Positions 1 through 6,202 of a stretch of 9,169 nucleotides of DNA are shown here, in pieces. Origin of the DNA: Lentisphaeria bacterium (GTDB lineage: Bacteria > Verrucomicrobiota > Lentisphaeria > JABSQK01 > UBA12247); the NCBI GenBank assembly GCA_003477185.1, contig DMTJ01000487.1, positions 1 through 9,169 of the forward strand, read 5' to 3'. The notes under the pieces are model-generated. The model had not been told where the DNA came from, searched no databases, and saw nothing but the letters and a program-made list of their open reading frames with translations. How positions within the stretch are numbered: position 1 is the first letter of the stretch; every line of letters starts with the position of its first letter. The position numbers and the translations under genes were made by a program.

Positions 1-42
1 GCAGGACTCGGTGACTCGATGACTTGGTGACGCCCGATGACA

Positions 43-143
43 TCATGACTGGGCTGACGCCGTGACGATGACTGCTGGTCGGGCGTCATCATGTCAGGGC
101 GGCGTCGGGAGTCTTGGCGTCACCCAGTCACCAAGTCCTATTC
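43..143. repeat. TGAC-rich dispersed repeat, left copy
   Basis: This 101-bp stretch is dominated by TGAC and GTCA words and matches 1736-1836 in the same orientation. Aligned by eye there are 7 mismatches and no gaps. The match ends sharply after CCAAGTCCTATTC. The copy also contains half of an internal dyad: GTCACCAAGTC (127-137) is the exact reverse complement of GACTTGGTGAC (21-31), and GGGCGTCA (81-88) of TGACGCCC (28-35). It therefore resembles a foldable intergenic repeat rather than coding DNA. The first 16 bases of the window repeat exactly at 1870-1885, so more of this repeat family probably lies to the left. The family itself is not one I can name. Confidence 0.85.
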
Positions 144-233
144 CGGAATTTGCATAGGTATTCGGGACTTAAGCTCTCGAATATGCATGGTTATTCGGGA
201 ATACGATCCCTAAATATCCCTTAGTATTCGGGA
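139..233 (+). promoter_or_regulatory. Iteron-like operator region upstream of the ATPase gene
   Basis: TATTCGGGA occurs at 159-167, 192-200 and 225-233, spaced exactly 33 bp apart, about three helical turns. The first two copies share a longer unit of the form GAATWTGCATRGKTATTCGGGA, starting at 146 and 179. A related perfect palindrome, ATTCCGGAAT, lies at 140-149, and CGAATA (178-183) faces TATTCG (192-197). The array stops just before a TATTAT hexamer, so it sits where a repressor or activator of the ATPase gene would bind. Binding sites are inferred; the periodic repeats are directly visible. Confidence 0.6.
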
Positions 234-240
234 ATCATGC

Positions 241-246
241 TATTAT
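241..246 (+). promoter_or_regulatory. Candidate -10 element of the ATPase gene
   Basis: TATTAT matches the TATAAT consensus at 5 of 6 positions and lies immediately after the third TATTCGGGA box. No convincing -35 hexamer is present at the usual distance, which would fit an activator-dependent promoter. Transcription starting about 7 nt downstream would exclude the GTG at 248 as a start and supports translation from the GTG at 296. Confidence 0.35.
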
Positions 247-295
247 AGTGCGACCTTGGGATCTGCCGAAGCAATACGAGCCTGGAGAAATTGAC

Positions 296-1606
296 GTGAA
301 ACGACTTGCTGAGAAGAGCCTGCTGACGTGGGCAGAACATCCCAAGCGAAAAGCACTGATCATTCGTGGAGCGCGACAAGTGGGCAAGACATGGCTTGTC
401 GAGAATTGTCTGGCGAAGCAGTTTGAGCGCGTTGTCAAGATAGACCTCGAGAGTCAGCCGCAATTTCACGCAGCTTTTGCAGGAGAGCTGAGTCCTAAAG
501 CAATGCTCAACGCCATCGAGCCCTACACGGAGCGAATCCTTCCCGGACAGACATTGCTGTTTATTGATGAGATTCAAGCCTGTCCAAGGGCGATTACGGC
601 ATTGCGCTATTTCTATGAACAGCTACCCGAGCTGCACGTTGTGGCGGCGGGTTCAATGCTCGAGTTCGCTCTGGGGGAATACTCCGTACCGGTTGGGCGG
701 GTCCAGTATCTTCACCTTTCGCCCATGACGTTCTATGAGTACTTGCTGGCCATGGGCAAGAACGCCGCAGCAGAAATGACACTGGAGCATCCGCGGGAAC
801 ACTCACAGGCTACTGTGGACGCGTTGCACGAGCAGTTGCGGGACTATTTCTTCATCGGGGGAATGCCCGAAGCTGTGGCCACCTATCGTGACACGGGATC
901 GCGACTCGAAGCCTACGACGTACAGGCGCAGATCGTCACATCCTTTCGTGATGACTTTGCCAAATACCGCCCAGTCGTCAATTCCGCGTGTTTGGATGCC
1001 GTGTTTGAAGCAGCCGCCAAGTCAGTGGGACAACAGATTATTTACACGCAGCTCTATGCGCAGGCCACTGGCAAGACTAACCACAAGGCCTTTGACCTTC
1101 TGTGCAGGGCGAAGCTATTCAGTAAGATCTGCTCTGCCACGCCCTCGGGGTTGCCTTTGGGGCACTCGCAGGGAAAACGCTTCAAGGCGGCGATGCTGGA
1201 TATTGGCCTCATGCAACATGTGTGCGGGCTACATCCGGCGATGGCCGTTGGCAACCATGACCTGATGGCAATTTATCGCGGTCAGATGGCTGAGCAGTTC
1301 GTCGCCCAGGAGATGTTGGCGTGGCATAGCGAATCGTTGTACTACTGGTCTCGTGCAACAAAAGGATCTACTGCGGAAGTTGACTATCTTGCAATTCACG
1401 ACGGCAAGATCCATCCACTCGAAGTCAAATCAGGCCCTGCGGGACGCCTCCGCAGTCTGCACCGATGCTTGGAGACCTATCCCAACTGCGAACAAGGCTG
1501 GGTTCTACAACAGGGGCCCTATCAGGAATTACCTGAACAGGCACTGGTATTCTGGCCACTGTACGCCACAGCACAGCTCGGCAATCGCCAGAGACTGCCG
1601 CTATAG
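296..1606 (+). CDS. AAA_14 / DUF4143 family ATPase
   Basis: This is a 436-residue protein of the solitary prokaryotic ATPase family (AAA_14 domain plus C-terminal DUF4143). Walker A is GARQVGKT (residues 25-32), Walker B is LLFIDE (87-92), and a sensor-like AAGS follows at 117-120. The C-terminal part has E361-V-D and EVKSG (376-380), the nuclease-like signature typical of DUF4143. I chose the GTG at 296 because GGAG (284-287) lies 8 nt upstream and family members begin close to the RxxLxxW...RGARQVGKT segment. An in-frame GTG at 248 would add 16 residues but has no ribosome binding site and lies beside the putative -10. All motifs are intact and the length is normal for the family. The biological role of these proteins is unsettled; proposals include DNA processing, defence or mobile-element functions. 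It stands alone between two copies of a repeat, which hints at a mobile cassette. Confidence 0.9.
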   Translation: MKRLAEKSLLTWAEHPKRKALIIRGARQVGKTWLVENCLAKQFERVVKIDLESQPQFHAAFAGELSPKAMLNAIEPYTERILPGQTLLFIDEIQACPRAITALRYFYEQLPELHVVAAGSMLEFALGEYSVPVGRVQYLHLSPMTFYEYLLAMGKNAAAEMTLEHPREHSQATVDALHEQLRDYFFIGGMPEAVATYRDTGSRLEAYDVQAQIVTSFRDDFAKYRPVVNSACLDAVFEAAAKSVGQQIIYTQLYAQATGKTNHKAFDLLCRAKLFSKICSATPSGLPLGHSQGKRFKAAMLDIGLMQHVCGLHPAMAVGNHDLMAIYRGQMAEQFVAQEMLAWHSESLYYWSRATKGSTAEVDYLAIHDGKIHPLEVKSGPAGRLRSLHRCLETYPNCEQGWVLQQGPYQELPEQALVFWPLYATAQLGNRQRLPL

Positions 1607-1735
1607 ACGCCCCGAAGTGGATGAACATGCTGTATTGCGAGGGGGCATCTGTCCGATACCTTTGTGGTTGGCTGGCCGGCTAGCCTGTCGGACTTAGGAT
1701 GATCGGCTGCAAACCTGAGCGAAAGGCTCGGCCCC
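1607..1735. other. Non-coding spacer with possible terminator structure
   Basis: No gene is recognisable here. GTCCGA (1651-1656) pairs with TCGGAC (1688-1693) and encloses a GGCT/AGCC-rich inner stem (1670-1685). A second small stem, CTGAGC with GCTCGG, flanks a GAAAG loop near 1716-1732. Neither is followed by a T-run, so intrinsic termination after the ATPase is possible but not demonstrated. Confidence 0.35.
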
Positions 1736-1836
1736 TCATGACTGTGTTGACGCCGTGACGATAACTGCTGGTCGGGCGTCATCATGTCAGGGCGTCGTCG
1801 GGAGTCATGGCGTCCCCGAGTCACCAAGTCCTATTC
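1736..1836. repeat. TGAC-rich dispersed repeat, right copy
   Basis: This is the direct repeat of 43-143, 94 of 101 positions identical by hand alignment. The strongest block is the last 89 bp, with 5 substitutions. Both copies end at the same CCTATTC and then diverge completely, which marks a real element boundary. Together the copies bracket the ATPase gene and its iterons in the same orientation, so homologous recombination between them could delete or duplicate the gene. Confidence 0.85.
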
Positions 1837-1888
1837 TATCACGCCCAGGCGTGACTGCTCGCGGGTGTAGCAGGACTCGGTGACTTGG
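1816..1888. repeat. Long imperfect hairpin with nested palindrome
   Basis: CCGAGTCACCAAGTCC (1816-1831) can pair with GGACTCGGTGACTTGG (1873-1888): 14 Watson-Crick pairs, one G-T and one mismatch. Inside it lies a perfect palindrome, TCACGCC-CA-GGCGTGA (1839-1854), followed by a short TGCT/AGCA stem (1856-1859 with 1869-1872). The fold is therefore a three-way junction. The right arm is the same sequence as the window start and also supplies the only start codon of the following regulator-like ORF. This could be a repeat-element end, an operator, or an RNA structure. Confidence 0.5.
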
Positions 1889-2262
1889 ACAGGCGAGAGC
1901 TGGATATCCTGCGGGTCTTGTGGACGCGGGGCAGGTGCATCGCGCCCGATGGGCACGAGGCACTGAACGAGCCGCAGCGTCGCGGCTACACCAACACCCG
2001 TAAGCTGATGCAGTTGATGGCCGAGAAGGGACTGGTACGCGAGACGAGTCGCACGCACCGCTACCGCGCCGCCGGCTCGGAAACAGAGGGGCAGTCGCGC
2101 TTGTTAATGATCCCAATACCCTGTCCAAACGTCGAAGGCCCTCGCCTTCAATTGACGTGCGAAGCTCTCGCGACCACGACACCGGATTTGGGCTTCCGGA
2201 TCTCGGCCTCGCCGACAATAATCCGGCCACGCTGTAACGGTATTCTGGTCGCATTGGGATAA
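1885..2262 (+). pseudogene. Truncated BlaI/MecI-type winged-helix regulator
   Basis: Residues 1-75 read as a BlaI/MecI winged helix: RRELDILRVLW at the start, then GYTNTRKLMQLMAEKGLV and a wing ending HRYRAA. In the family this domain represses genes such as beta-lactamase or protease operons and is relieved by a BlaR-type sensor. The only start is the TTG at 1885, which lies inside the repeat arm. The usual N-terminal methionine and preceding residues are missing, and an in-frame stop (1852-1854) closes the frame upstream. After about 2106 the sequence no longer resembles the C-terminal dimerisation helices, and the frame runs on through apparently non-coding DNA to 2262. No sensor gene follows. 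It is most likely a repeat-truncated relic; a short DNA-binding protein is a less likely alternative. Confidence 0.6.
2134..2149. other. Small stem-loop in the tail of the regulator-like ORF
   Basis: GAAGGC (2134-2139) and GCCTTC (2144-2149) form a perfect 6-bp stem with a CCTC loop. There is no T-run after it. Its place inside the non-homologous tail of the regulator ORF supports the view that this part is intergenic rather than coding. Confidence 0.4.
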
Positions 2263-2295
2263 TGTGTCATTTTCTCGTACGACTCAAGTTCGCAC

Positions 2296-2302
2296 AAGGG
2301 AG
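2296..2302 (+). promoter_or_regulatory. Strong ribosome binding site of the methyltransferase
   Basis: AAGGGAG lies 5 nt before the ATG at 2308 and fixes the start of the methyltransferase. It is one of only two clear Shine-Dalgarno sites in the window, the other being at 5891-5898. Confidence 0.75.
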
Positions 2303-2307
2303 TTAAA

Positions 2308-2961
2308 ATGTTGCAGGCACTCACAGACCGGCTGGCTCAACATCCAATCGCCTACGATCAATTGCGCAGGGTGATCGAGTTTAATTTTGTAGCCCTTCAC
2401 CGGGCGCTGAGCGAGGCGCGAGAACGTCTAAACATTGACGACAAAGACGGCTGGATTCTTGATCTTCCTTGCGGTACCGGAATCTTTGCAACAAATATTG
2501 AGGAGGACGCCTACGTCGGGGCGGATCTCGAGGCACTCTACGTAAGCGCTGCCCGGCGTCGGCACCCGGCACGCCATTTCCAAGTAGCGGATGGAACCGC
2601 CCTTCCCTACGCCGACGAATCGTTCCAAGGGGCCATATTAATGGGGTTTCTGCATCACCTAGATGAGCCGACTGTGGGAGCCGTGTTGGCAGAAGTGGCT
2701 CGGGTGCTACGCCCAGACGCGTGGCTAATTCTCATTGAGGACGCACCCAGCCCGGGCTTTCGTAATCCAATCGGCTGGTGTTTGCAGAAGCTCGATGTAG
2801 GAGATCACATTCGCGAAAGCGACGCCTATACGCCGCTGCTGGAGCCAGCATTTCGAGAACAGTACCGGCGCTCCTTTGCCAGTGGCTTTTGGAACTACAC
2901 CATGTGGCTGGGACGTAAGCAAGATCTTGGGGACCGAGAAGCCACTCCCGCGGAGCGCTGA
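2308..2961 (+). CDS. Class I SAM-dependent methyltransferase
   Basis: This 217-residue cytosolic enzyme has the Methyltransf_11/25 fold and transfers a methyl group from S-adenosylmethionine to an unidentified acceptor. Motif I is ILDLPCGTG (residues 50-58) and the acidic residue ending beta-2 is in VGADLEA (70-76). VADGTALPYADESF (93-106) is the motif II region, followed by GFLHHLDE (113-120). EVARVLRPDAWLILIED (129-145) is the post-motif strand. Cys in place of the usual Gly in the first loop position (LPCGTG) is common in this group. No substrate-specific domain is present; the C-terminal third is probably the acceptor-binding cap. The ATG follows a good Shine-Dalgarno. It is transcribed alone. 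Proximity to the polysaccharide genes suggests a sugar, lipid or quinone-like substrate, but that is only context. Confidence 0.88.
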   Translation: MLQALTDRLAQHPIAYDQLRRVIEFNFVALHRALSEARERLNIDDKDGWILDLPCGTGIFATNIEEDAYVGADLEALYVSAARRRHPARHFQVADGTALPYADESFQGAILMGFLHHLDEPTVGAVLAEVARVLRPDAWLILIEDAPSPGFRNPIGWCLQKLDVGDHIRESDAYTPLLEPAFREQYRRSFASGFWNYTMWLGRKQDLGDREATPAER

Positions 2962-2967
2962 ACGGAA

Positions 2968-2984
2968 GTTGCGAAGTCCGCAAC
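2968..2984 (+). terminator. Possible terminator hairpin after the methyltransferase
   Basis: GTTGCG (2968-2973) and CGCAAC (2979-2984) form a perfect 6-bp stem with an AAGTC loop, 6 nt after the stop codon. No T-run follows, so it is at best a weak intrinsic terminator or an RNA 3'-end stabiliser. Confidence 0.35.
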
Positions 2985-3109
2985 CAGAACGGAGCGCCAC
3001 GCGCGGGACAATGACTGCATCGGTCCAGAGCCGGACCTCAGACAGGGCGGCTAGGCTGCGAACGAGCGAGGACTTTCATGTGAGTAGCTCCCACGCGCCA
3101 AGTTGCACC

Positions 3110-3368
3110 GCCGGTCACGCCATCGACTGGCTGAAGCAGCAGAGCAACGCGAAAAAGCCGCAGCTGCATTTTCCCGAATGCCCTACTCGGCCCATAGAGC
3201 GCACCCGACGCCTATCAGGAGCTGTATGTGTGTGCGGCCATCGAGAATCCAGCACCAAAAACGAAGGCTGGCGTCTTCGCTATGATCAGCAACATCGATG
3301 AAAACGCCAGGGTACCCGATGGCGGGCTTTCGGATTGCCCTGTAATCGGACAAGCCCGGCTCAAATAG
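3110..3368 (+). pseudogene. Remnant of a type I sulfatase (arylsulfatase family)
   Basis: Two reading frames together match the middle of type I sulfatases. In the first (from 3110) are AGHAIDWLKQQSNAKKPQLHF, equivalent to the family's TdrAIdWlkkq..kkPFFLhf segment. After a frame change near 3185-3200, the second reads APDAYQELY, then KTKAGVFAMISNIDEN (about 3258-3305), equivalent to aPdeYqekY...yaaMisnmDenvG. It then degenerates and stops at 3366-3368. The N-terminal catalytic C/S-x-P-x-R region and the rest of the C-terminal domain are absent, and no start or ribosome binding site is visible, so this is non-functional. Such enzymes remove sulfate esters from polysaccharides in the periplasm or outside the cell. 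It ends 4 bp from the stop of the oppositely oriented glycosyltransferase. Confidence 0.6.
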
Positions 3369-3372
3369 ACGG

Positions 3373-5073
3373 CTAATCTGCTGGAGCTTGAGGAAGAAGG
3401 CTGGCGTGGGTTTTCGGAAGGTAAGGGCCAAGCAGCCGCACATTGTACTCAAGCTTCTCGCGAAACTGCCAATAGGTGCCGATCGCGATCTCCTTATGAG
3501 CCTCTCCAGCAGTAAACTTTGCATCGACATACGCTTGAAGTTCGTCGGACAACGGCCCAGCCAGCAGCAGCCATAACCGCGAATCCTCGGCCATTGGGGT
3601 CCGCTCGAAGAAACTAAGATTGATTGAGTCTATGCAGTCGTAGCCGGAGAACACCCACGCACATCCGTAGCTGCGGACCTCTGCCGCCGCTATCAGACCT
3701 GGCAGGTCCGGGTAAGCTAGAAGACGGTCATGCTGTTTGTCGAAGCCAGCCGGTCCCAACGAGTCTCGTAATTGCTGGATCGTATTGGCTAGATCCTGCC
3801 GCACTGTGACGCCGCGCAACAGAGGTGCGGCACACGCCACCGTGTTATCGCCCCAACTCCCGCTACGATAAGACTTGTGGATGCAGAACCGGAATGACAG
3901 CGTCAGCAGACACACCGCTGCCGCGATAGAGGCGATCCTGCGTCGCCCAGGCGGCAGCTTGCAGAGCAGCCAGGTCAACTGCGGCGCAAGCAGTATACCT
4001 GCCCAGCCGTACATCGTGAAAATCTTGTTACCGCTGCCAAGCAGCGCGAGCACAATCCCAGCCGGAAAGAGCAGAAAGATTCCCAGCTCAGGTCTCGCAT
4101 GACGCGCTCCGGCCCGCCACCGCCTCAGCTCGTTTAGGAGAACGACCAATGCGCAAGCGCATCCCGCTCGGCCAAGATTGGCGGTGCTCCGGATGACCAG
4201 TGCAGTGGAACAGACAATCAGGACCACACACAACAGCGAGGCGAGATGCGGCCGCTTGCGAGTCACCACTCCCGCCAGGACGAAATAGGCGGCAGCAAGC
4301 ACCACCATGCGTCCCCAGCTGCTCACACTGCCGAGTGCCTCAAGGGGACTCTTGTAGCAAGTTTCCTGAGCCACACGCAGAATTTCCACCAAATCTCGAT
4401 ACTGAGCCGCATGGATCCACGTCCAGAGACCGAACAGGACGCCCGATACCGCCACATAGATGACCAGGTTCAACAGCAGAACACGCCCACTCCGACGAAG
4501 CAGAACCAGCAACACGCAGCCCCCAAATCCAGCCATCAGAATCCCGTTTGGCATGCGCCCGGTATAGGCCAAGAACGCCCCCGCTCCCGCGATTGCAGCT
4601 CCGATACGCCCGGCCACTTCCCCCCCCCGTGCCGCGATCAACCCGCTGCACCAGGCAGTCGCGCCGAGGAAGGTAACCGCGGAGTACCAGAGCGTCTTGT
4701 AACAGGGAAAGCTAAGCGAAACCGCCGCGAACGCACAGAACACGATCATGGCGCTCCGTGAGCATTGACTCTGCCCTTCGCCGAGCCCGTGCACCACGTA
4801 GCCTGCATAGCAACTGACGCCAAGGATCAGGATCAGATGAAGGATCCGGTACAGCAGCAAACCATGTCCAAAGAGCTCGCCAAGCGGGTAAAACAACAAG
4901 TGATAGGTGGTAAAGAACGAAGACTCTGGCCCGAAGCGAAGCAAATGAAGAATCAGGCCCTCATCAGTGACATCGAAGTACCGAGTAAAACCCCATAGGG
5001 TAATCAGGCAAGCTAGCGTCAGCCCGGTGCCACCCACTACGAGCATGGGCCTCGAATGTACGTCTTTATTCAT
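3373..5073 (-). CDS. Multi-spanning GT-C-like membrane glycosyltransferase (putative)
   Basis: This 566-residue integral membrane protein has roughly ten hydrophobic helices in its first 400 residues and a soluble C-terminal domain of about 160 residues. Just after the first helix is FDVTDEG (residues 33-39). Its D37-E38 pair matches the acidic catalytic motif in the first periplasmic loop of GT-C fold transferases that use polyprenyl-phosphate sugars. AYTGRMPNG and SGNKIFTMYG are further loop motifs I have seen in uncharacterised members of this type. The ATG (5071-5073) overlaps the stop of the upstream flippase remnant as TAATG, so the two were translationally coupled, which implies a shared role in surface glycan assembly. 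A run of nine G on the coding strand (4620-4628) falls near residue 149. The reading frame is intact. Specificity cannot be read from the sequence, and a structural membrane protein or polymerase remains possible. Confidence 0.65.
   Translation of the reverse strand: MNKDVHSRPMLVVGGTGLTLACLITLWGFTRYFDVTDEGLILHLLRFGPESSFFTTYHLLFYPLGELFGHGLLLYRILHLILILGVSCYAGYVVHGLGEGQSQCSRSAMIVFCAFAAVSLSFPCYKTLWYSAVTFLGATAWCSGLIAARGGEVAGRIGAAIAGAGAFLAYTGRMPNGILMAGFGGCVLLVLLRRSGRVLLLNLVIYVAVSGVLFGLWTWIHAAQYRDLVEILRVAQETCYKSPLEALGSVSSWGRMVVLAAAYFVLAGVVTRKRPHLASLLCVVLIVCSTALVIRSTANLGRAGCACALVVLLNELRRWRAGARHARPELGIFLLFPAGIVLALLGSGNKIFTMYGWAGILLAPQLTWLLCKLPPGRRRIASIAAAVCLLTLSFRFCIHKSYRSGSWGDNTVACAAPLLRGVTVRQDLANTIQQLRDSLGPAGFDKQHDRLLAYPDLPGLIAAAEVRSYGCAWVFSGYDCIDSINLSFFERTPMAEDSRLWLLLAGPLSDELQAYVDAKFTAGEAHKEIAIGTYWQFREKLEYNVRLLGPYLPKTHASLLPQAPAD
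4620..4628 (-). repeat. Nine-base poly-G tract inside the glycosyltransferase gene
   Basis: Nine consecutive C on the plus strand are nine G on the coding strand and encode part of ARGGEVAG. Homopolymers of this length in surface-glycan genes are classic slippage sites for on/off switching in other bacteria. The number read here keeps the gene in frame. Confidence 0.7.
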
Positions 5074-5884
5074 TAATCGCGGACTGGGGCTTCATCGGAG
5101 GGAATGGCATGATAACGCCTCCACGCCTTTCTGCAAACCACGAACGAGGCAGGGATTCGTAGCAAAGAGGCGATCATGTAAGCCATGCCAATCCCGGTGA
5201 AACCCATGCGTTGCGCCGAACGCAATGGTATAGAGCAGGGGCCTGCCCGTAAAATGAGGGAGGCGACCATCAACGGCTCTTCTTTGTGCGCTCGAACGAA
5301 CACGGATAAGGCCAGGCTACAGCGCAACAGAAATGCGGCAGGCAAAAATAGAACCGCCTTTGTCGCCGGTAGCACGGGGCTGGGCTTGTCACCAGTAATC
5401 AGGACCGGAAAGACAATAATCGCCACAGAGAGCACCGCGAGCAGGACTCCATGCTTGGGAATCGTCACCCACAAAATGCACTTGAGCTGATCGTGAAATC
5501 TGCGCTAGTCCTTCTTGGCGACGTAGCCGCCAAACTCAGGCGTCCTCACGGTCACCCACGTGCCAGTGATGCTGGTCACGGCAGTCATCAGATTGATTGT
5601 CATACCCAGCCGGCCAGCAACTGCGACACCTTCAACTGCCAAGATGGTCATGTTAGCCGGTACGTCACACACCAGGTGGTCAGCGCCATTCGCCACTACA
5701 TCGGGATCTCTTCACGAGCTGCGGCGGCAAGCAGGGCAATGGATCCAGACAGCGCTTCGCCGTAGGTGGAGGCGTCGGCAGGGCCAACGGCCTCAAGCCC
5801 GTCAGCACCTTGCCAAAGCACGAGGCAGAGCGAGGCGATGCCAAGAGCAATGACCGTAAGAAACCAGAGCCGGGAACGCTGCAA
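5073..5884 (-). pseudogene. Degraded polysaccharide flippase, C-terminal half fused to an unknown N-terminus
   Basis: Three frame segments reconstruct the C-terminal half of a Wzx/MATE-like polysaccharide exporter. The first reads EEIPM, then TAG (5696-5698), then WRMALTTWCVTY. After a frameshift near 5650-5665 comes VAVAGRLGMTINLMTAV, then TGTWVTVRTPEFGGYVAKKD. After a second TAG (5505-5507), in the same frame, comes RRFHDQLKCILW and about 130 residues of helices ending at 5073. Related flippases read PMQWRIA and PxFGxLIAxxD(Y/F)xxLDxLF there, so the first TAG sits on a Gln codon position and the second on a Tyr/Phe-like one. The upstream 62 codons begin at a TTG (5884) behind a perfect Shine-Dalgarno and encode a membrane anchor (SRLWFLTVIALGIASLCLVLW). 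I do not recognise them as flippase, so about 200 N-terminal residues seem lost or replaced. As sequenced it cannot give a complete transporter. Confidence 0.65.
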
Positions 5885-5890
5885 ACTGAG

Positions 5891-5898
5891 ACCTCCTT
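5891..5898 (-). promoter_or_regulatory. Consensus Shine-Dalgarno before a TTG start
   Basis: On the minus strand AAGGAGGT lies 6 nt before the TTG at 5884-5882. This is the best ribosome binding site in the window. It shows that the membrane-anchor segment MQRSRLWFLTVIALG is a genuine translation start, even though it leads into a broken gene. Confidence 0.7.
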
Positions 5899-6202
5899 CC
5901 ACTGAATTGTCAGCTGTTACCACGCGGTTGCACGAAGATCTCGACTCGGACGCGCTGTGAGACGGCTGTCCGGGTGGTCCCAAAGCAGCTGTCCAAATGT
6001 CCCTTGGTGAGGACAGGCGATAGTCATCAACCCGTCTTGACGAGTGTGCAACTATTAGACCGGAGGCGGAACCCAATTCGGTTTGAGCGTCAGGGGGCAG
6101 GATTCATGAATGACGGGGGTATTCCTGCCGCGACCGATCAACAGGGGCATATCGAAAATAGGACTCGAGGCCGTCGCTTGATAACGGGCCCGGAGTGGGT
6201 TA
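5899..6202. other. Divergent intergenic region, no recognised gene
   Basis: This spacer separates the minus-strand flippase remnant from the plus-strand ABC gene and should hold two divergent promoters. I see no convincing -35/-10 pair on either strand: TTGACG (6037-6042) and TATTAG (6053-6058) are only 10 bp apart. An ATG at 6106 opens a frame with no family resemblance. GGAG (6192-6195) is a plausible ribosome binding site for the ATG at 6203. Confidence 0.4.

Noticed and set aside
1..143. CRISPR array
   Set aside because: The TGAC words are irregularly spaced and there are no uniform repeats separated by unique spacers.
159..233. Replication origin iterons
   Set aside because: Periodic boxes alone are not enough: no Rep protein, DnaA boxes or AT-rich unwinding region accompany them.
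1805..2254. Minus-strand open frame across the regulator-like gene
   Set aside because: It is arginine- and proline-rich, lacks family motifs and is antisense to a clear BlaI winged helix and repeat DNA.
2876..3301. Plus-strand open frame overlapping the methyltransferase 3' end
   Set aside because: Only its part after 3110 resembles a protein family (sulfatase). The first part is methyltransferase coding sequence in another frame, so it is not a gene.
5505..5698. Programmed amber read-through or pyrrolysine use in the flippase
   Set aside because: TAG ends intact genes at 1604-1606 and 3373-3375, and a separate frameshift in the same gene points to decay or error.
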